From IMG/VR virus record IMGVR_UViG_3300027911_000074, positions 1-21,765 of that record: a stretch of DNA of 21,765 bases. One strand, given 5' to 3'. The DNA comes from a virus. This document shows, piece by piece, positions 1 through 6,639 of the stretch; the first letter of the stretch is position 1, and every line of letters begins with the position of its first letter. The notes beneath the pieces are model-generated. The model saw only the letters and a program-made list of their open reading frames with translations. It did no database searches and had not been told where the DNA came from. Position numbers and translations under genes: made by a program.

Positions 1-33
1 CAAAAGAGACAATGGCAAATTTTTAATGTTCAT
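1..33 (-). CDS. possible 5' end of the next gene (partial)
   Basis: An ATG at 33 opens a frame (MNIKNLPLSL...) that runs off the window edge without a stop. It begins 5 nt after the stop of the preceding minus-strand gene, the usual spacing here. There is no strong SD and only 11 codons are visible, so no family can be named. It could be a chance open frame. Confidence 0.35.
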   Translation of the reverse strand, partial: MNIKNLPLSLL

Positions 34-37
34 CTGT

Positions 38-301
38 CTAAGCATATTTAGTCATTGAAGTTATGCGATCCACAATAGCCTGGGGAACACGCACAATTAC
101 TTCAGCTTCCCGTATGTATTTAACGTCGTACCAGAATTTCAATTTGAAACGTTTTCCCCAATTAGGTTCAGTTGTCTCTCTTACAATTTCAACCACTTGT
201 CTTTCATTGGAGTTGAATTGCCGGGTTGGGCGAGTCCACAAAGCGCCTATTGCTAAATTGTGGTCAGAACCAATAACTTGTATCTGGTCTTTACGCTGCA
301 T
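38..301 (-). CDS. conserved-looking hypothetical protein, 87 aa
   Basis: This is a small protein I do not recognise. It is rich in basic and aromatic residues in the middle (FKLKFWYDVKY) with a hydrophobic, Val/Ile-rich C-terminal third, and no cysteine cluster, signal peptide or membrane segment. The start ATG overlaps the end of the upstream 2H-phosphoesterase gene by 11 nt. An AGG about 5 nt before it can serve as SD, so the two are probably translationally coupled and co-transcribed. Function unknown; the context only says that it follows the putative internal head protein. Confidence 0.7.
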   Translation of the reverse strand: MQRKDQIQVIGSDHNLAIGALWTRPTRQFNSNERQVVEIVRETTEPNWGKRFKLKFWYDVKYIREAEVIVRVPQAIVDRITSMTKYA

Positions 302-1193
302 TTGCCTGTACGTACCTAGATTTTTTGAAACGTCGAGTTACATCCAATAGATCACCAATAGGCAAATTGACTCTATAAGCTTCTATCGCCCGGTAAGGAT
401 CACGATTCAGGATCGCCAACCAGCGGTGGTGACCATCCAGGATGTAATTGTCTTTGGAAATGATAACTGGTTTGTTTAGTGCTGGATGGGGTTCTCTGGT
501 CGAAAGGGTCTCGACTTTTTTCAAATTGATTTCGCTTTGAACCGACCGCAGGAGAGCGACCTGGACATCCATGAACTGGACAAAAATGCCCTGTGCTTCC
601 AACCAATCGATGAAAGCTAACTTGTCGGCTTCTGATATTTGCGGCATCTCTTCTCTCGGAACGTTGAGATGGTTCTGAGGAATGTAAATGCTAGGGACTT
701 CTTCAGTTTCTTCTTGTACGGAATTGATTGCTGCCCAGCCATCAATCATCGGGCGACATTGTTCTTGATCGAGTACTAGGAAACTAGGAGGAGGCTTTAA
801 TTCGGTCGGGTCGAACCATTCGCCCATGTTGTATGAGATACTGACATGCGGAATGAATCGAGGCCACTTACTGCGACCTCCCATGTTCATGGCTCTTTGC
901 CATTGCACCACTACCGGATCAGATTTGAATTCTACGACGAGAACATTGTTTAAAATGTTGATCTTGTACGACGCCGGATTGACCATCACAGGCGTGTTAT
1001 CAGGTACATAGCCAGGAATCGAGACTTCCGAGCAGACCACCGTACAATGAAGTTCGTTTGAGGAGACTGGGTTAGGGATGCGGTTTTCTTGCATCCAAAG
1101 GCTCATAAATTCTGCACTTTGAGCATTGAGCTTGCGATAGGAGTAAAGCCCGGTGTCAACGCTCTCGGCAATAAATTGTGCGTAAGTCTTCAA
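291..1193 (-). CDS. 2H phosphoesterase / ParB-like fusion with capsid-targeting N-terminus
   Basis: 300 aa in three parts. Residues 1-11 (MKTYAQFIAES) are almost the same as the capsid-targeting sequence of T4 internal proteins (MKTYQEFIAEA). They include an I-A-E site after which the T4-type prohead protease would cut (Glu10). Residues about 45-125 carry paired 2H-phosphoesterase motifs, H49-C-T51 and H116-V-S118, the fold used by the anti-CBASS nuclease Acb1 (T4 57B) and by RNA ligase-like 2',5' phosphodiesterases. Residues about 205-285 end in a ParB/sulfiredoxin-like motif, LDGHHR (252-257). The start is TTG at 1193. The frame extends upstream without ATG or GTG, but the targeting-sequence match fixes this start. 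Inference: a head-packaged, injected enzyme acting on cyclic nucleotides or RNA ends. Substrate unknown; DNA processing through the ParB-like part is also possible. Confidence 0.85.
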   Translation of the reverse strand: MKTYAQFIAESVDTGLYSYRKLNAQSAEFMSLWMQENRIPNPVSSNELHCTVVCSEVSIPGYVPDNTPVMVNPASYKINILNNVLVVEFKSDPVVVQWQRAMNMGGRSKWPRFIPHVSISYNMGEWFDPTELKPPPSFLVLDQEQCRPMIDGWAAINSVQEETEEVPSIYIPQNHLNVPREEMPQISEADKLAFIDWLEAQGIFVQFMDVQVALLRSVQSEINLKKVETLSTREPHPALNKPVIISKDNYILDGHHRWLAILNRDPYRAIEAYRVNLPIGDLLDVTRRFKKSRYVQANAA

Positions 1194-1212
1194 TTTGAAA
1201 TAGGCCCCAACA

Positions 1213-1220
1213 TATTTATC
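1213..1220 (-). promoter_or_regulatory. T4-late-promoter-like box (GATAAATA)
   Basis: The minus strand reads GATAAATA, 7 of 8 matches to the T4 late consensus TATAAATA. It ends 19 nt before the TTG start of the putative internal head protein, leaving room for a short leader and a weak GGGG SD. A late promoter would fit a head-packaged product. An 8-mer with one mismatch is weak evidence alone, and no late sigma factor is visible in the window. Confidence 0.35.
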
Positions 1221-1253
1221 GAGACCGTTTTTCCTTTCTTTAATCTACTACCT

Positions 1254-1281
1254 ATTCTCCCATGGATCTGGGATTAGTCAA
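1254..1281 (-). promoter_or_regulatory. possible sigma70 promoter before the 2H gene
   Basis: TTGACT (-35), 16-bp spacer, GAGAAT (-10) on the minus strand. The -35 box overlaps the TAA stop of the 35-aa gene, as at other promoters in this window. The -10 is poor (4 of 6), so this is a tentative second way to transcribe the 2H-phosphoesterase gene. Confidence 0.3.
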
Positions 1282-1381
1282 GGTCGATACATATACCTAA
1301 CATGGGGAATGGGAAGAGGTAGATACGTCTTTTGGACTGGTCGTAGTAGACGCCAATCCAGAAGTCATACCATGCGAACAT
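1274..1381 (-). CDS. small hypothetical protein, 35 aa
   Basis: An ATG at 1381, 11 nt after the stop of the upstream gene, opens a 35-codon frame beginning MFAWYDFWIGVYYDQSKRRI and ending in CIDLD. The aromatic YDFWxGxYYD start and a hydrophobic Leu/Ile-Pro-rich end resemble a small protein I recall from phage and bacterial genomes, but I cannot name a function. No clear SD; translation may depend on coupling with the upstream gene. It fills what would otherwise be a 200-nt gap. Confidence 0.6.
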   Translation of the reverse strand: MFAWYDFWIGVYYDQSKRRIYLFPFPMLGICIDLD

Positions 1382-1392
1382 CGGAGTGATTT

Positions 1393-1650
1393 TCACAATA
1401 ATCCTGGGTTCCGTTTTGGTGCGCCATGCTGTTCCATGCAGCGAACTGCAATCGCAGCGATTTGACGGACCACCTTGAGCTTTTCATTGGGGTCCGTAGC
1501 GGTCGTTGCCAACTCGTCCAACATGGTCGAATAGCGACGGATGTAAGTCGCAAAGGAGTCGATCTCGTGCGGATTTTCTTTAAACCTGTCGTACTGGTGT
1601 TGGAGTTCCGCTTCAATCGCTGCGAACACTTCGGTTCTTGGTGTTTTCAT
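1393..1650 (-). CDS. conserved phage protein of unknown function, 85 aa
   Basis: Helical protein with an N-terminal VFAAIEAELQHQYDRF stretch and a C-terminal VRQIAAIAVRCMEQHGAPKR stretch. The ERxYQ...CMEQHGAP pattern recurs in short phage and bacterial proteins that I associate loosely with the MazG-like (nucleotide pyrophosphohydrolase) fold. It lacks an evident EExxE metal site, so I do not assign an activity. The start chosen is the ATG at 1650, which overlaps the endonuclease stop as ATGA. A second in-frame ATG at 1668 would add six residues inside the endonuclease gene. Confidence 0.75.
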   Translation of the reverse strand: MKTPRTEVFAAIEAELQHQYDRFKENPHEIDSFATYIRRYSTMLDELATTATDPNEKLKVVRQIAAIAVRCMEQHGAPKRNPGLL

Positions 1651-2360
1651 ATTAACTCGACTTTCCATCCTTTGCTAGGACCACTACTAATAGCAGTCCC
1701 ACGTCGTATTGTATTTGCTAAACTGTGGTAATTTAGATCGTTTTCAATGCAAAAATGTCGTAAGGATTTAAGAAAAAATTCTGTGCCATCCGGCGAGAAG
1801 ATCTTATACCACTTAGCTCGTGAACTTAGTTCACCAGTGATTTTTTCAACTCGTTTTGCGATTGTTTCTACGGTCTGTTTGCGCCCCAATGAAGCTTTAC
1901 GCATTTTTTCTAACGTTATTGGAGATTTCTTCTTTCCGGTGCTCCAGTGGGCTTCACCAGAAATATGATTATGATTTTCTCTCATCTTTCGGCGGGTTTC
2001 TTCTGAATGACGCTTTCCGTACATTGGATGAATTCGTCCTGTTTTGTTAAGATGCCGACAGCACTTACCACCTTCTGTCATGTTGTACCCAGAATCAAAT
2101 CCAAACGTATTTAATTTGAGTATCCATTCAACTTCTTTGTTGTTCAATTCCTCTAACGATGAAGCTTGGTCCACTTGCTCTACGACAAATGCCTGTCGTC
2201 CGTATTTGCGGATTGCTTGACATAACAAATATGGTGGTTTGTCTTTCCTATTTGCATAGGCGACATGAGCATTCCATCTTTTTCGTAACACCCATGTCGT
2301 TTGCCCTACGTATTGTTTGCCATTTTCTTTATTTGTAATTGTATATACGATTCCATACAT
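1647..2360 (-). CDS. free-standing GIY-YIG homing endonuclease
   Basis: 237 aa. The N-terminal GIY-YIG nuclease domain shows GIVY (3-6) and YVGQT (17-21), with Arg27 and Glu76 near the positions used for catalysis in I-TevI, and GYN (91-93). It is followed by two NUMOD3-like DNA-binding repeats (about 111-127, HPMYGKRHSEETRRKM, and 138-160). The C-terminal segment (186-237, SPDG...F...SL) resembles the DNA-binding end of intron and Seg endonucleases. It nicks or cuts DNA to spread its own gene. Both flanking genes are intact and unrelated, so it is free-standing (Seg-like) rather than intron-borne. No SD before the ATG. Its last codons overlap the next gene's start as ATGA. Confidence 0.93.
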   Translation of the reverse strand: MYGIVYTITNKENGKQYVGQTTWVLRKRWNAHVAYANRKDKPPYLLCQAIRKYGRQAFVVEQVDQASSLEELNNKEVEWILKLNTFGFDSGYNMTEGGKCCRHLNKTGRIHPMYGKRHSEETRRKMRENHNHISGEAHWSTGKKKSPITLEKMRKASLGRKQTVETIAKRVEKITGELSSRAKWYKIFSPDGTEFFLKSLRHFCIENDLNYHSLANTIRRGTAISSGPSKGWKVELI

Positions 2361-2366
2361 GGATCA

Positions 2367-2389
2367 TATTTACACCAAATGGCGTTTGG
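2367..2389 (-). promoter_or_regulatory. hairpin plus late-promoter-like box before the endonuclease
   Basis: On the minus strand an inverted repeat (CCAAA, 5-nt loop, TTTGG; 2375-2389) is followed directly by TGTAAATA (2367-2374). That box matches the T4 late box TATAAATA at 7 of 8 positions and ends 6 nt before the endonuclease ATG. T4 homing endonuclease genes are known to be controlled by a 5' hairpin combined with a late promoter. The similarity in layout is suggestive only. The rest of the 56-nt gap holds a run of A on the minus strand. Confidence 0.35.
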
Positions 2390-2416
2390 AGAAATAAGTC
2401 TTTTTTTTTCAACAGG

Positions 2417-2989
2417 TTACAGGTAATGTAGATATGTGGATAAAATGTACTTGTCATTCGACACTGGCGGTTCCCCGGAGTGAGGATAGTTCCAGAGCGA
2501 AGGAAATAGCAGCAGGCGACCTTTCTTTGGCTTGACACGGACATTAGGATGTGGGAAGAACGTCTCACCACCTTGCTCTACATCGTTCAAATACCAGATC
2601 AACGAAAGGAACCTTCGAGCGCTGGCGTGGCTGTTGACATCGACGTGATAAGCGAACCCATCGGTGCCGCCCGGTCGATATTTCTTGATGCGAAAGTGTT
2701 CTAGTCCAAGTTCCTTCGGAAATGTACGGGTCGGAATTTCAGACTGATACTTTCCGATAGCGAGTTCGACAATCTTTGTCATCGCTCCCTGGACATCTTT
2801 GAACGAATCGTCTTTCGAAAGATTCAGTTCAAGGCAGGAGCGGACCATAAGTTGTTGCTCATCTTCGGTCTTTTGGACATCTTCTGCGACAAATTCCGAC
2901 TTGTCGAAACGAGTAATGATCTCGTCGCAGATGTTATTGGGGATTGCGTTTTCGTAGACACGGATAAAATCCGTCAAAAAAGTGGACAT
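2417..2989 (-). CDS. 2-oxoglutarate/Fe(II) dioxygenase, prolyl-4-hydroxylase-like
   Basis: 190 aa with the double-stranded beta-helix motifs of the P4H family. These are the iron ligands H115-V-D117 in YHVDVNS, the GGETFFP turn (140-146), the distal iron ligand H170 (YPHSGEPP), and Lys180 (NDKYILSTYLHY), placed to bind 2-oxoglutarate. The family hydroxylates proline in proteins, and phage members are common but their targets are mostly unknown. It starts 6 nt after the helicase stop. An AAGG lies within the helicase end, so it is probably translated from the replication transcript. Full family length; all metal ligands present, so probably active. Confidence 0.9.
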   Translation of the reverse strand: MSTFLTDFIRVYENAIPNNICDEIITRFDKSEFVAEDVQKTEDEQQLMVRSCLELNLSKDDSFKDVQGAMTKIVELAIGKYQSEIPTRTFPKELGLEHFRIKKYRPGGTDGFAYHVDVNSHASARRFLSLIWYLNDVEQGGETFFPHPNVRVKPKKGRLLLFPSLWNYPHSGEPPVSNDKYILSTYLHYL

Positions 2990-2995
2990 AGTTTT

Positions 2996-4567
2996 TTATA
3001 CCTTCAGTTTCTTTGCGCCTGCGGCTGCTTTGAAAGCGCTTTGTGGTTTGAAGCCATCCGCTTTCAACGGCGTCGTGTTGCGGCGTCGTTCTGCGGCTTC
3101 TTCTGTGCTTTTGAATGGGCGATCTTTTGTCGGTTTGTCGATGTCGAAAACTGGCCCGTCAGCTTCTTCTATTGCTAACGTAGGTGCGGCTTCCCCATCT
3201 CCAATGCTATCGATATCGTCATCTTGCGTGATGTCTTTTTGCGCCGACTCTTCGAGATTGAAAAGTTTCTGTTTGCTGCGATCAATTCCGACCACAAACT
3301 TGTTCATGAACTTTCCGTTTTCCTTGTTCCGCATGTTGACATCACCATGGCGGTTCTTGAGGATCTTGACGAGGAGTTGGTTCATACCTTTCAGTTCATC
3401 GCTGTTGATCAGTGCGAACATGAAATCGGCAGTTACCGGGAGACCAAATGATTCTGACGTGTTAGTCAAATCAGGATCGCTGTTATTGAATCCCGCACGA
3501 TTCATCTGGGTTGCTGACCAGATTGGCACATCAAATTCGACAGCCAATCCACGGAGTTCTTCCGCAATCGACTTGACCAATTCGTACATGCCGCCGCTGC
3601 TGCTGGCTTTCACCCGGCTAGATGCACAGATGTTCAAATAATCAATGAAAATTGCATCCGGTTTGAATTGTTTCTTCAGATTCAATTCATTGAGTAAATG
3701 GCGGAAGTGTCCTACGTGAGCCTGCGCCGTAGGATATTCCTTGATGATCAAAGTACCTTTGGTTCGTTCTTTGATCCGATTGATGTTCTTCTTGAACGAC
3801 TCTTTTGGAACGAAGGCTAGTTCATCTAGCGGGCGGTCCATTAGGTTCGCATCGATACGTTCTGCGATGCGCTCCTGGGCCATTTCCATCGTGATGTAAA
3901 GAACCTTCTTCCCTTGCATCAAGTAGTTGGCAGCAAGGTCGCACATGAACAGAGATTTGCCTACATTAGTTCCGGCGAGACAAATGTTCAACGTCTTGGA
4001 AGGAACACCGTTCTTGGTGATCATGTTCATGTAATCCAAATGGAATGGAATACGTGAATCAATCTTGTGATAAAACTCGTAGCGTTCGTCGGCATCTTCG
4101 AGATAATCGTGACCGACATGCGGGTCAAATGAGACCCCTAGAGCGTCTTGTAAAAGCTTGGGGATGATTCCCTTGTCCACCTTGGTGTTGGTGCCGTCTA
4201 GGATGGTTATGACCTCAAGAACGGCATTGTGAATGGCCCGCTCCTGACACCATTCCTCGGTTTTCTGGACCAACCATTCGATGTTGGGTTGTTCTGGTGT
4301 AACTTCCAGGGTGTTGAGGTATTCTCCGATTTCATCCAGGTCATCTTGGGCGACCCCGTGAGTACCTTCTAAGTCAATGAGTAATGATTCTTTGGTGGGT
4401 AAGGTGTTGAACTTGTCAATGAAGTCCTTGACTTTCAGAAAGATATTGCGTTCTGTCTTCGAACCTCTTCCATCAAAATATTCAGCGTTGATAAACGGCA
4501 GCACACGTCGCATGAACTGCTCATCTTGCATCAGACCTCTAAGTATAATTGATTCAATTCTATCCAT
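2996..4567 (-). CDS. replicative DNA helicase, DnaB/gp41-like
   Basis: 523 aa. The N-terminal half matches the primase-interacting region of DnaB-type helicases. The C-terminal RecA-like motor has Walker A AGTNVGKS (about 198-205), a following YITMEM strand, Walker B DAIFIDY (about 304-310) and a Q/R-rich sensor region (SATQMNRAG). It unwinds the fork as a 5'-3' hexamer on the lagging strand. The tail (about 430-523) is charged and low-complexity with DDDID and KADGFKPQSAFKAAAGAKK, perhaps a partner-binding tail. Start: ATG at 4567 has an excellent AGGA SD 7 nt upstream. An upstream TTG at 4591 would extend it eight residues but has no SD. T4 gp41 is 475 aa, so this one is somewhat longer. 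Confidence 0.95.
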   Translation of the reverse strand: MDRIESIILRGLMQDEQFMRRVLPFINAEYFDGRGSKTERNIFLKVKDFIDKFNTLPTKESLLIDLEGTHGVAQDDLDEIGEYLNTLEVTPEQPNIEWLVQKTEEWCQERAIHNAVLEVITILDGTNTKVDKGIIPKLLQDALGVSFDPHVGHDYLEDADERYEFYHKIDSRIPFHLDYMNMITKNGVPSKTLNICLAGTNVGKSLFMCDLAANYLMQGKKVLYITMEMAQERIAERIDANLMDRPLDELAFVPKESFKKNINRIKERTKGTLIIKEYPTAQAHVGHFRHLLNELNLKKQFKPDAIFIDYLNICASSRVKASSSGGMYELVKSIAEELRGLAVEFDVPIWSATQMNRAGFNNSDPDLTNTSESFGLPVTADFMFALINSDELKGMNQLLVKILKNRHGDVNMRNKENGKFMNKFVVGIDRSKQKLFNLEESAQKDITQDDDIDSIGDGEAAPTLAIEEADGPVFDIDKPTKDRPFKSTEEAAERRRNTTPLKADGFKPQSAFKAAAGAKKLKV

Positions 4568-4776
4568 TCTTTTTCCTGGCTGAAAAGCCAATTGTGTATG
4601 TCTTTCATCGCAAAAGTCCTGTACGCTTGTTTTTCGACATCGATAGCCTTGACCAAAGCCTGTCGTTCAGGATGGTACTCGGTGCTACCGACGTAAAATG
4701 TAAATGGCGGGCTGATTGTACGAATGGTCCTCTGCCCTTTCCAATTGGTATAATCAATGAGTATCAGGTTGCGCAT
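4531..4776 (-). CDS. conserved phage protein, WYL-like fold possible, 81 aa
   Basis: Begins MRNLILIDYTNWKGQRTIRT and continues through ISPPFTFYVGSTEYHPERQ to FAMKDIHNW. The I-Y-x-N...R-x-I-x-P pattern followed by GSTEYHPERQ and a final F-A-x-K-D-I occurs in short phage and bacterial proteins reminiscent of an isolated WYL-type ligand-binding module. WYL domains often bind nucleic acid or nucleotides, but function here is unknown. ATG at 4776 follows an AGGGA SD. Its 3' end overlaps the helicase start by 37 nt, and its 5' end overlaps the upstream gene by 23 nt. Confidence 0.75.
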   Translation of the reverse strand: MRNLILIDYTNWKGQRTIRTISPPFTFYVGSTEYHPERQALVKAIDVEKQAYRTFAMKDIHNWLFSQEKEWIELNQLYLEV

Positions 4777-5032
4777 AATTTCCCTGTTCAATGATGGCCA
4801 GCATAATGCCGCCGATCAGTTGATCGAAATCTTCGTTAATCATTTGCTCAGTAAATGTCTCGGGCACAGATACTATCTCGTAGTCGAATACAATTCGCTG
4901 TGACTCATCTTCCTGAACATTTTTCCCCACGTAAAGGAGGACATTCCGGTAAGGTTCCACTAGTAAGCGGACGGCACAGAAAGGTGTGTCGCTCTTTTCA
5001 TACCGGAATGTCTTCAAATACGATTCGTACAT
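4754..5032 (-). CDS. hypothetical protein, 92 aa
   Basis: Acidic small protein with a likely beta-strand core (FCAVRLLVEPYRNVLLYVGK) and a C-terminal helix (FDQLIGGIMLAIIEQG). I recognise no family. The ATG at 5032 overlaps the recombinase stop as TAATG, so translation is almost certainly coupled to UvsX. Position between recombinase and helicase suggests an accessory role in recombination or replication, but nothing in the sequence proves it. Confidence 0.75.
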   Translation of the reverse strand: MYESYLKTFRYEKSDTPFCAVRLLVEPYRNVLLYVGKNVQEDESQRIVFDYEIVSVPETFTEQMINEDFDQLIGGIMLAIIEQGNYAQPDTH

Positions 5033-6291
5033 TATTCTTCTTCGGCTTCGAACTGTTCTTCCATCTGTTCGACGGCACTCTCTACGTTGTCTTCGGAATC
5101 CCAGCCACTAGAATCTTCCTGATCGATTTCAAACACTTCATCGTCAGATTCAATCGGATCGAGAGGAGCTTCCTCGCCCTTTCCGAACAAGAACGCTTTT
5201 GCTACCATTTCTTCGAAAGCGGCTCGATTGACGGGCGTATCAAAGAAGTCCGCAGGCTTGGCTGCGATGTCTTTGCGAGAAGCTTGTTGCCCATCAGGGA
5301 AGGTGTATTCCTTTCCGACCATCTTAATCAGGCCGTACTTCTTTCCCAGGTCGAACAAACCGTAATATTGATCCAGGCCACGATCATGACGCAGGAGAAT
5401 GTCTACCTGCTTTCCGTAGCGAGTGAACCGACTCTTATCCAATGTTGCCGTAAGGATCGAACCCAGGACTTCTTTCTTGTCCTTTTCATCTCGGAACGAT
5501 TTCTTCGAAAGGAAAACGATGGTCGAAGCTGCGTACTTGAGACCACCACCACCGCTCATAGTCTTTGAAGGACCATAGGGATTCATCGAAGCGTAAGTGT
5601 GATTAGTCATTAGCAGAGCTACCTTTGCTTCGCCCAGCTTGATGGTAAGTACACGGAATAAACCACGGATCAAAGGTGTTCGAGTCATGTCCCTGGTGTC
5701 TTCGCCTTTCTTGTTCAGTTTGCCGGATTGTGTATCGTGCAGTTCTTTCAACGTCGAAAGATTTCCTAACGAATCCAGGACCAAGAACATAGGAAGACGT
5801 TGTGCTTCTGGCTTGGCAAGGTAGGCATCAATAAGATGGATGACCTTGTAACGGAAATCCTGAATCGTATTGACTCGTTGTTTGTGAACCCGGCTGGTAT
5901 CGATTCCACGATCTAACATCATCGATTCGGTAATTGCATCTTCGGAATCGAAATAAAAGACGTGACCTTTAGGATTGAGTTTGAGGAAGGTTGCGACCGC
6001 TTGAAGCGCAATGAAGGTCTTTCCAGTAGCTTCTTCGCCTGCCAATGCAGTGATCTTGTTGCCTGCAAATCCGCCGTCTAGCGAACCGGACAACAGGGCA
6101 TTAAGTGCCATCGATCCGGTGCTGAAGAAACTGGTTACCGCAACTTCATCCACCTTAGAAGCAACTGGAATATCGACTCCAGCAGCCTTCATGAGATCAT
6201 CAAAAAATGCACCTTCAGATTTCTTGTTCGTAGTTTTTGCCGCCGCTTTTTTAACGACCGCTTTCTTTGTATCTTCTTTCTTCTTTGGCAC
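5032..6291 (-). CDS. UvsX/RecA-type recombinase
   Basis: 419 aa. The Lys-rich N-terminus (1-25) precedes the RecA core. That core has Walker A GEEATGKT (85-92), a base-like Glu/Asp pair in FDSEDAI (114-120), Walker B FLVLDS (169-174), the L2-type N230-H231 and GGGGLKYAAS (247-256). It ends in a very acidic tail (about 380-419), as in RecA and UvsX, where it tunes DNA binding. The protein coats single-stranded DNA and exchanges strands for recombination-dependent replication and repair. Start is GTG at 6291 with an AGGAG SD 6 nt upstream. A promoter candidate lies about 35 nt upstream. Confidence 0.95.
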   Translation of the reverse strand: MPKKKEDTKKAVVKKAAAKTTNKKSEGAFFDDLMKAAGVDIPVASKVDEVAVTSFFSTGSMALNALLSGSLDGGFAGNKITALAGEEATGKTFIALQAVATFLKLNPKGHVFYFDSEDAITESMMLDRGIDTSRVHKQRVNTIQDFRYKVIHLIDAYLAKPEAQRLPMFLVLDSLGNLSTLKELHDTQSGKLNKKGEDTRDMTRTPLIRGLFRVLTIKLGEAKVALLMTNHTYASMNPYGPSKTMSGGGGLKYAASTIVFLSKKSFRDEKDKKEVLGSILTATLDKSRFTRYGKQVDILLRHDRGLDQYYGLFDLGKKYGLIKMVGKEYTFPDGQQASRKDIAAKPADFFDTPVNRAAFEEMVAKAFLFGKGEEAPLDPIESDDEVFEIDQEDSSGWDSEDNVESAVEQMEEQFEAEEE

Positions 6292-6326
6292 TCCTTTCTC
6301 CTGCCACTACTTCTGGCGCTAAATCT

Positions 6327-6354
6327 ATTACATCACGAATATGGATTTTGTCTA
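6327..6354 (-). promoter_or_regulatory. candidate sigma70 promoter of the recombinase gene
   Basis: TAGACA (-35, 5 of 6), 16-bp spacer, TGTAAT (-10, 5 of 6). The TAG of the -35 box is the stop codon of the upstream zinc-protein gene. The predicted transcript has a leader of about 30 nt with a proper AGGAG SD, unlike the near-leaderless promoters elsewhere in the window. Confidence 0.5.
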
Positions 6355-6639
6355 TAAAAGACCACCATAATAGTCACTCCACATTCCATCCCAATACTCC
6401 ATCCATTCTTCGGTACAATCGGGGCAAAGTAAAGGCTGTGGCTGGTTTCCGCTGGCGTACATAGTACGCACCGGGGCCTTCTCTAGCAGTGGATGAAACT
6501 GCTTACAATGTTCACATAATGGATTATCTAGCTCTGTCGAAGCGAACTCTAAAACGGATTTTCTGAAGTGATCCGCAAACAGAGTTTCCATCGGTCCAGG
6601 TCGTTCATCGAGTTCAAACAACTCATCCAGATCATTCAT
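6352..6639 (-). CDS. small zinc-binding protein, 95 aa
   Basis: Two CxxC knuckles, C42-E-H-C45 and C72-P-D-C75, separated by about 26 residues, make a likely single zinc ribbon. The C-terminus is striking for aromatic content (WMEYWDGMWSDYYGG). The N-terminus is acidic (DLDELFELDE). I chose the ATG at 6639, which overlaps the polymerase stop by 8 nt. Earlier in-frame ATGs at 6651, 6657 and beyond lie deeper in the polymerase gene and lack better SDs. Location between polymerase and recombinase suggests a replication accessory factor; function not known. Confidence 0.7.
   Translation of the reverse strand: MNDLDELFELDERPGPMETLFADHFRKSVLEFASTELDNPLCEHCKQFHPLLEKAPVRTMYASGNQPQPLLCPDCTEEWMEYWDGMWSDYYGGLL

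Noticed and set aside
2375-2410. Rho-independent terminator on the plus strand (hairpin followed by a T run)
   Set aside because: The T run is about 10 nt away from the hairpin and there is no plus-strand gene nearby to end.
1647-2416. Group I intron carrying the GIY-YIG gene
   Set aside because: The flanking genes are complete and unrelated, so there is no interrupted exon to rejoin.
2982-3641. 219-codon plus-strand open frame opposite the helicase end
   Set aside because: Antisense shadow of the helicase tail; its Ser/Phe-rich composition is typical of such shadows.
4568-4591. Longer helicase start at TTG 4591
   Set aside because: The ATG at 4567 has an AGGA SD at ideal spacing; the TTG has none.
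4855-5568. 237-codon plus-strand open frame opposite the recombinase gene
   Set aside because: It lies wholly antisense to the clearly coding UvsX frame and its neighbour, has no recognisable motif and is explained by codon bias of the real gene.
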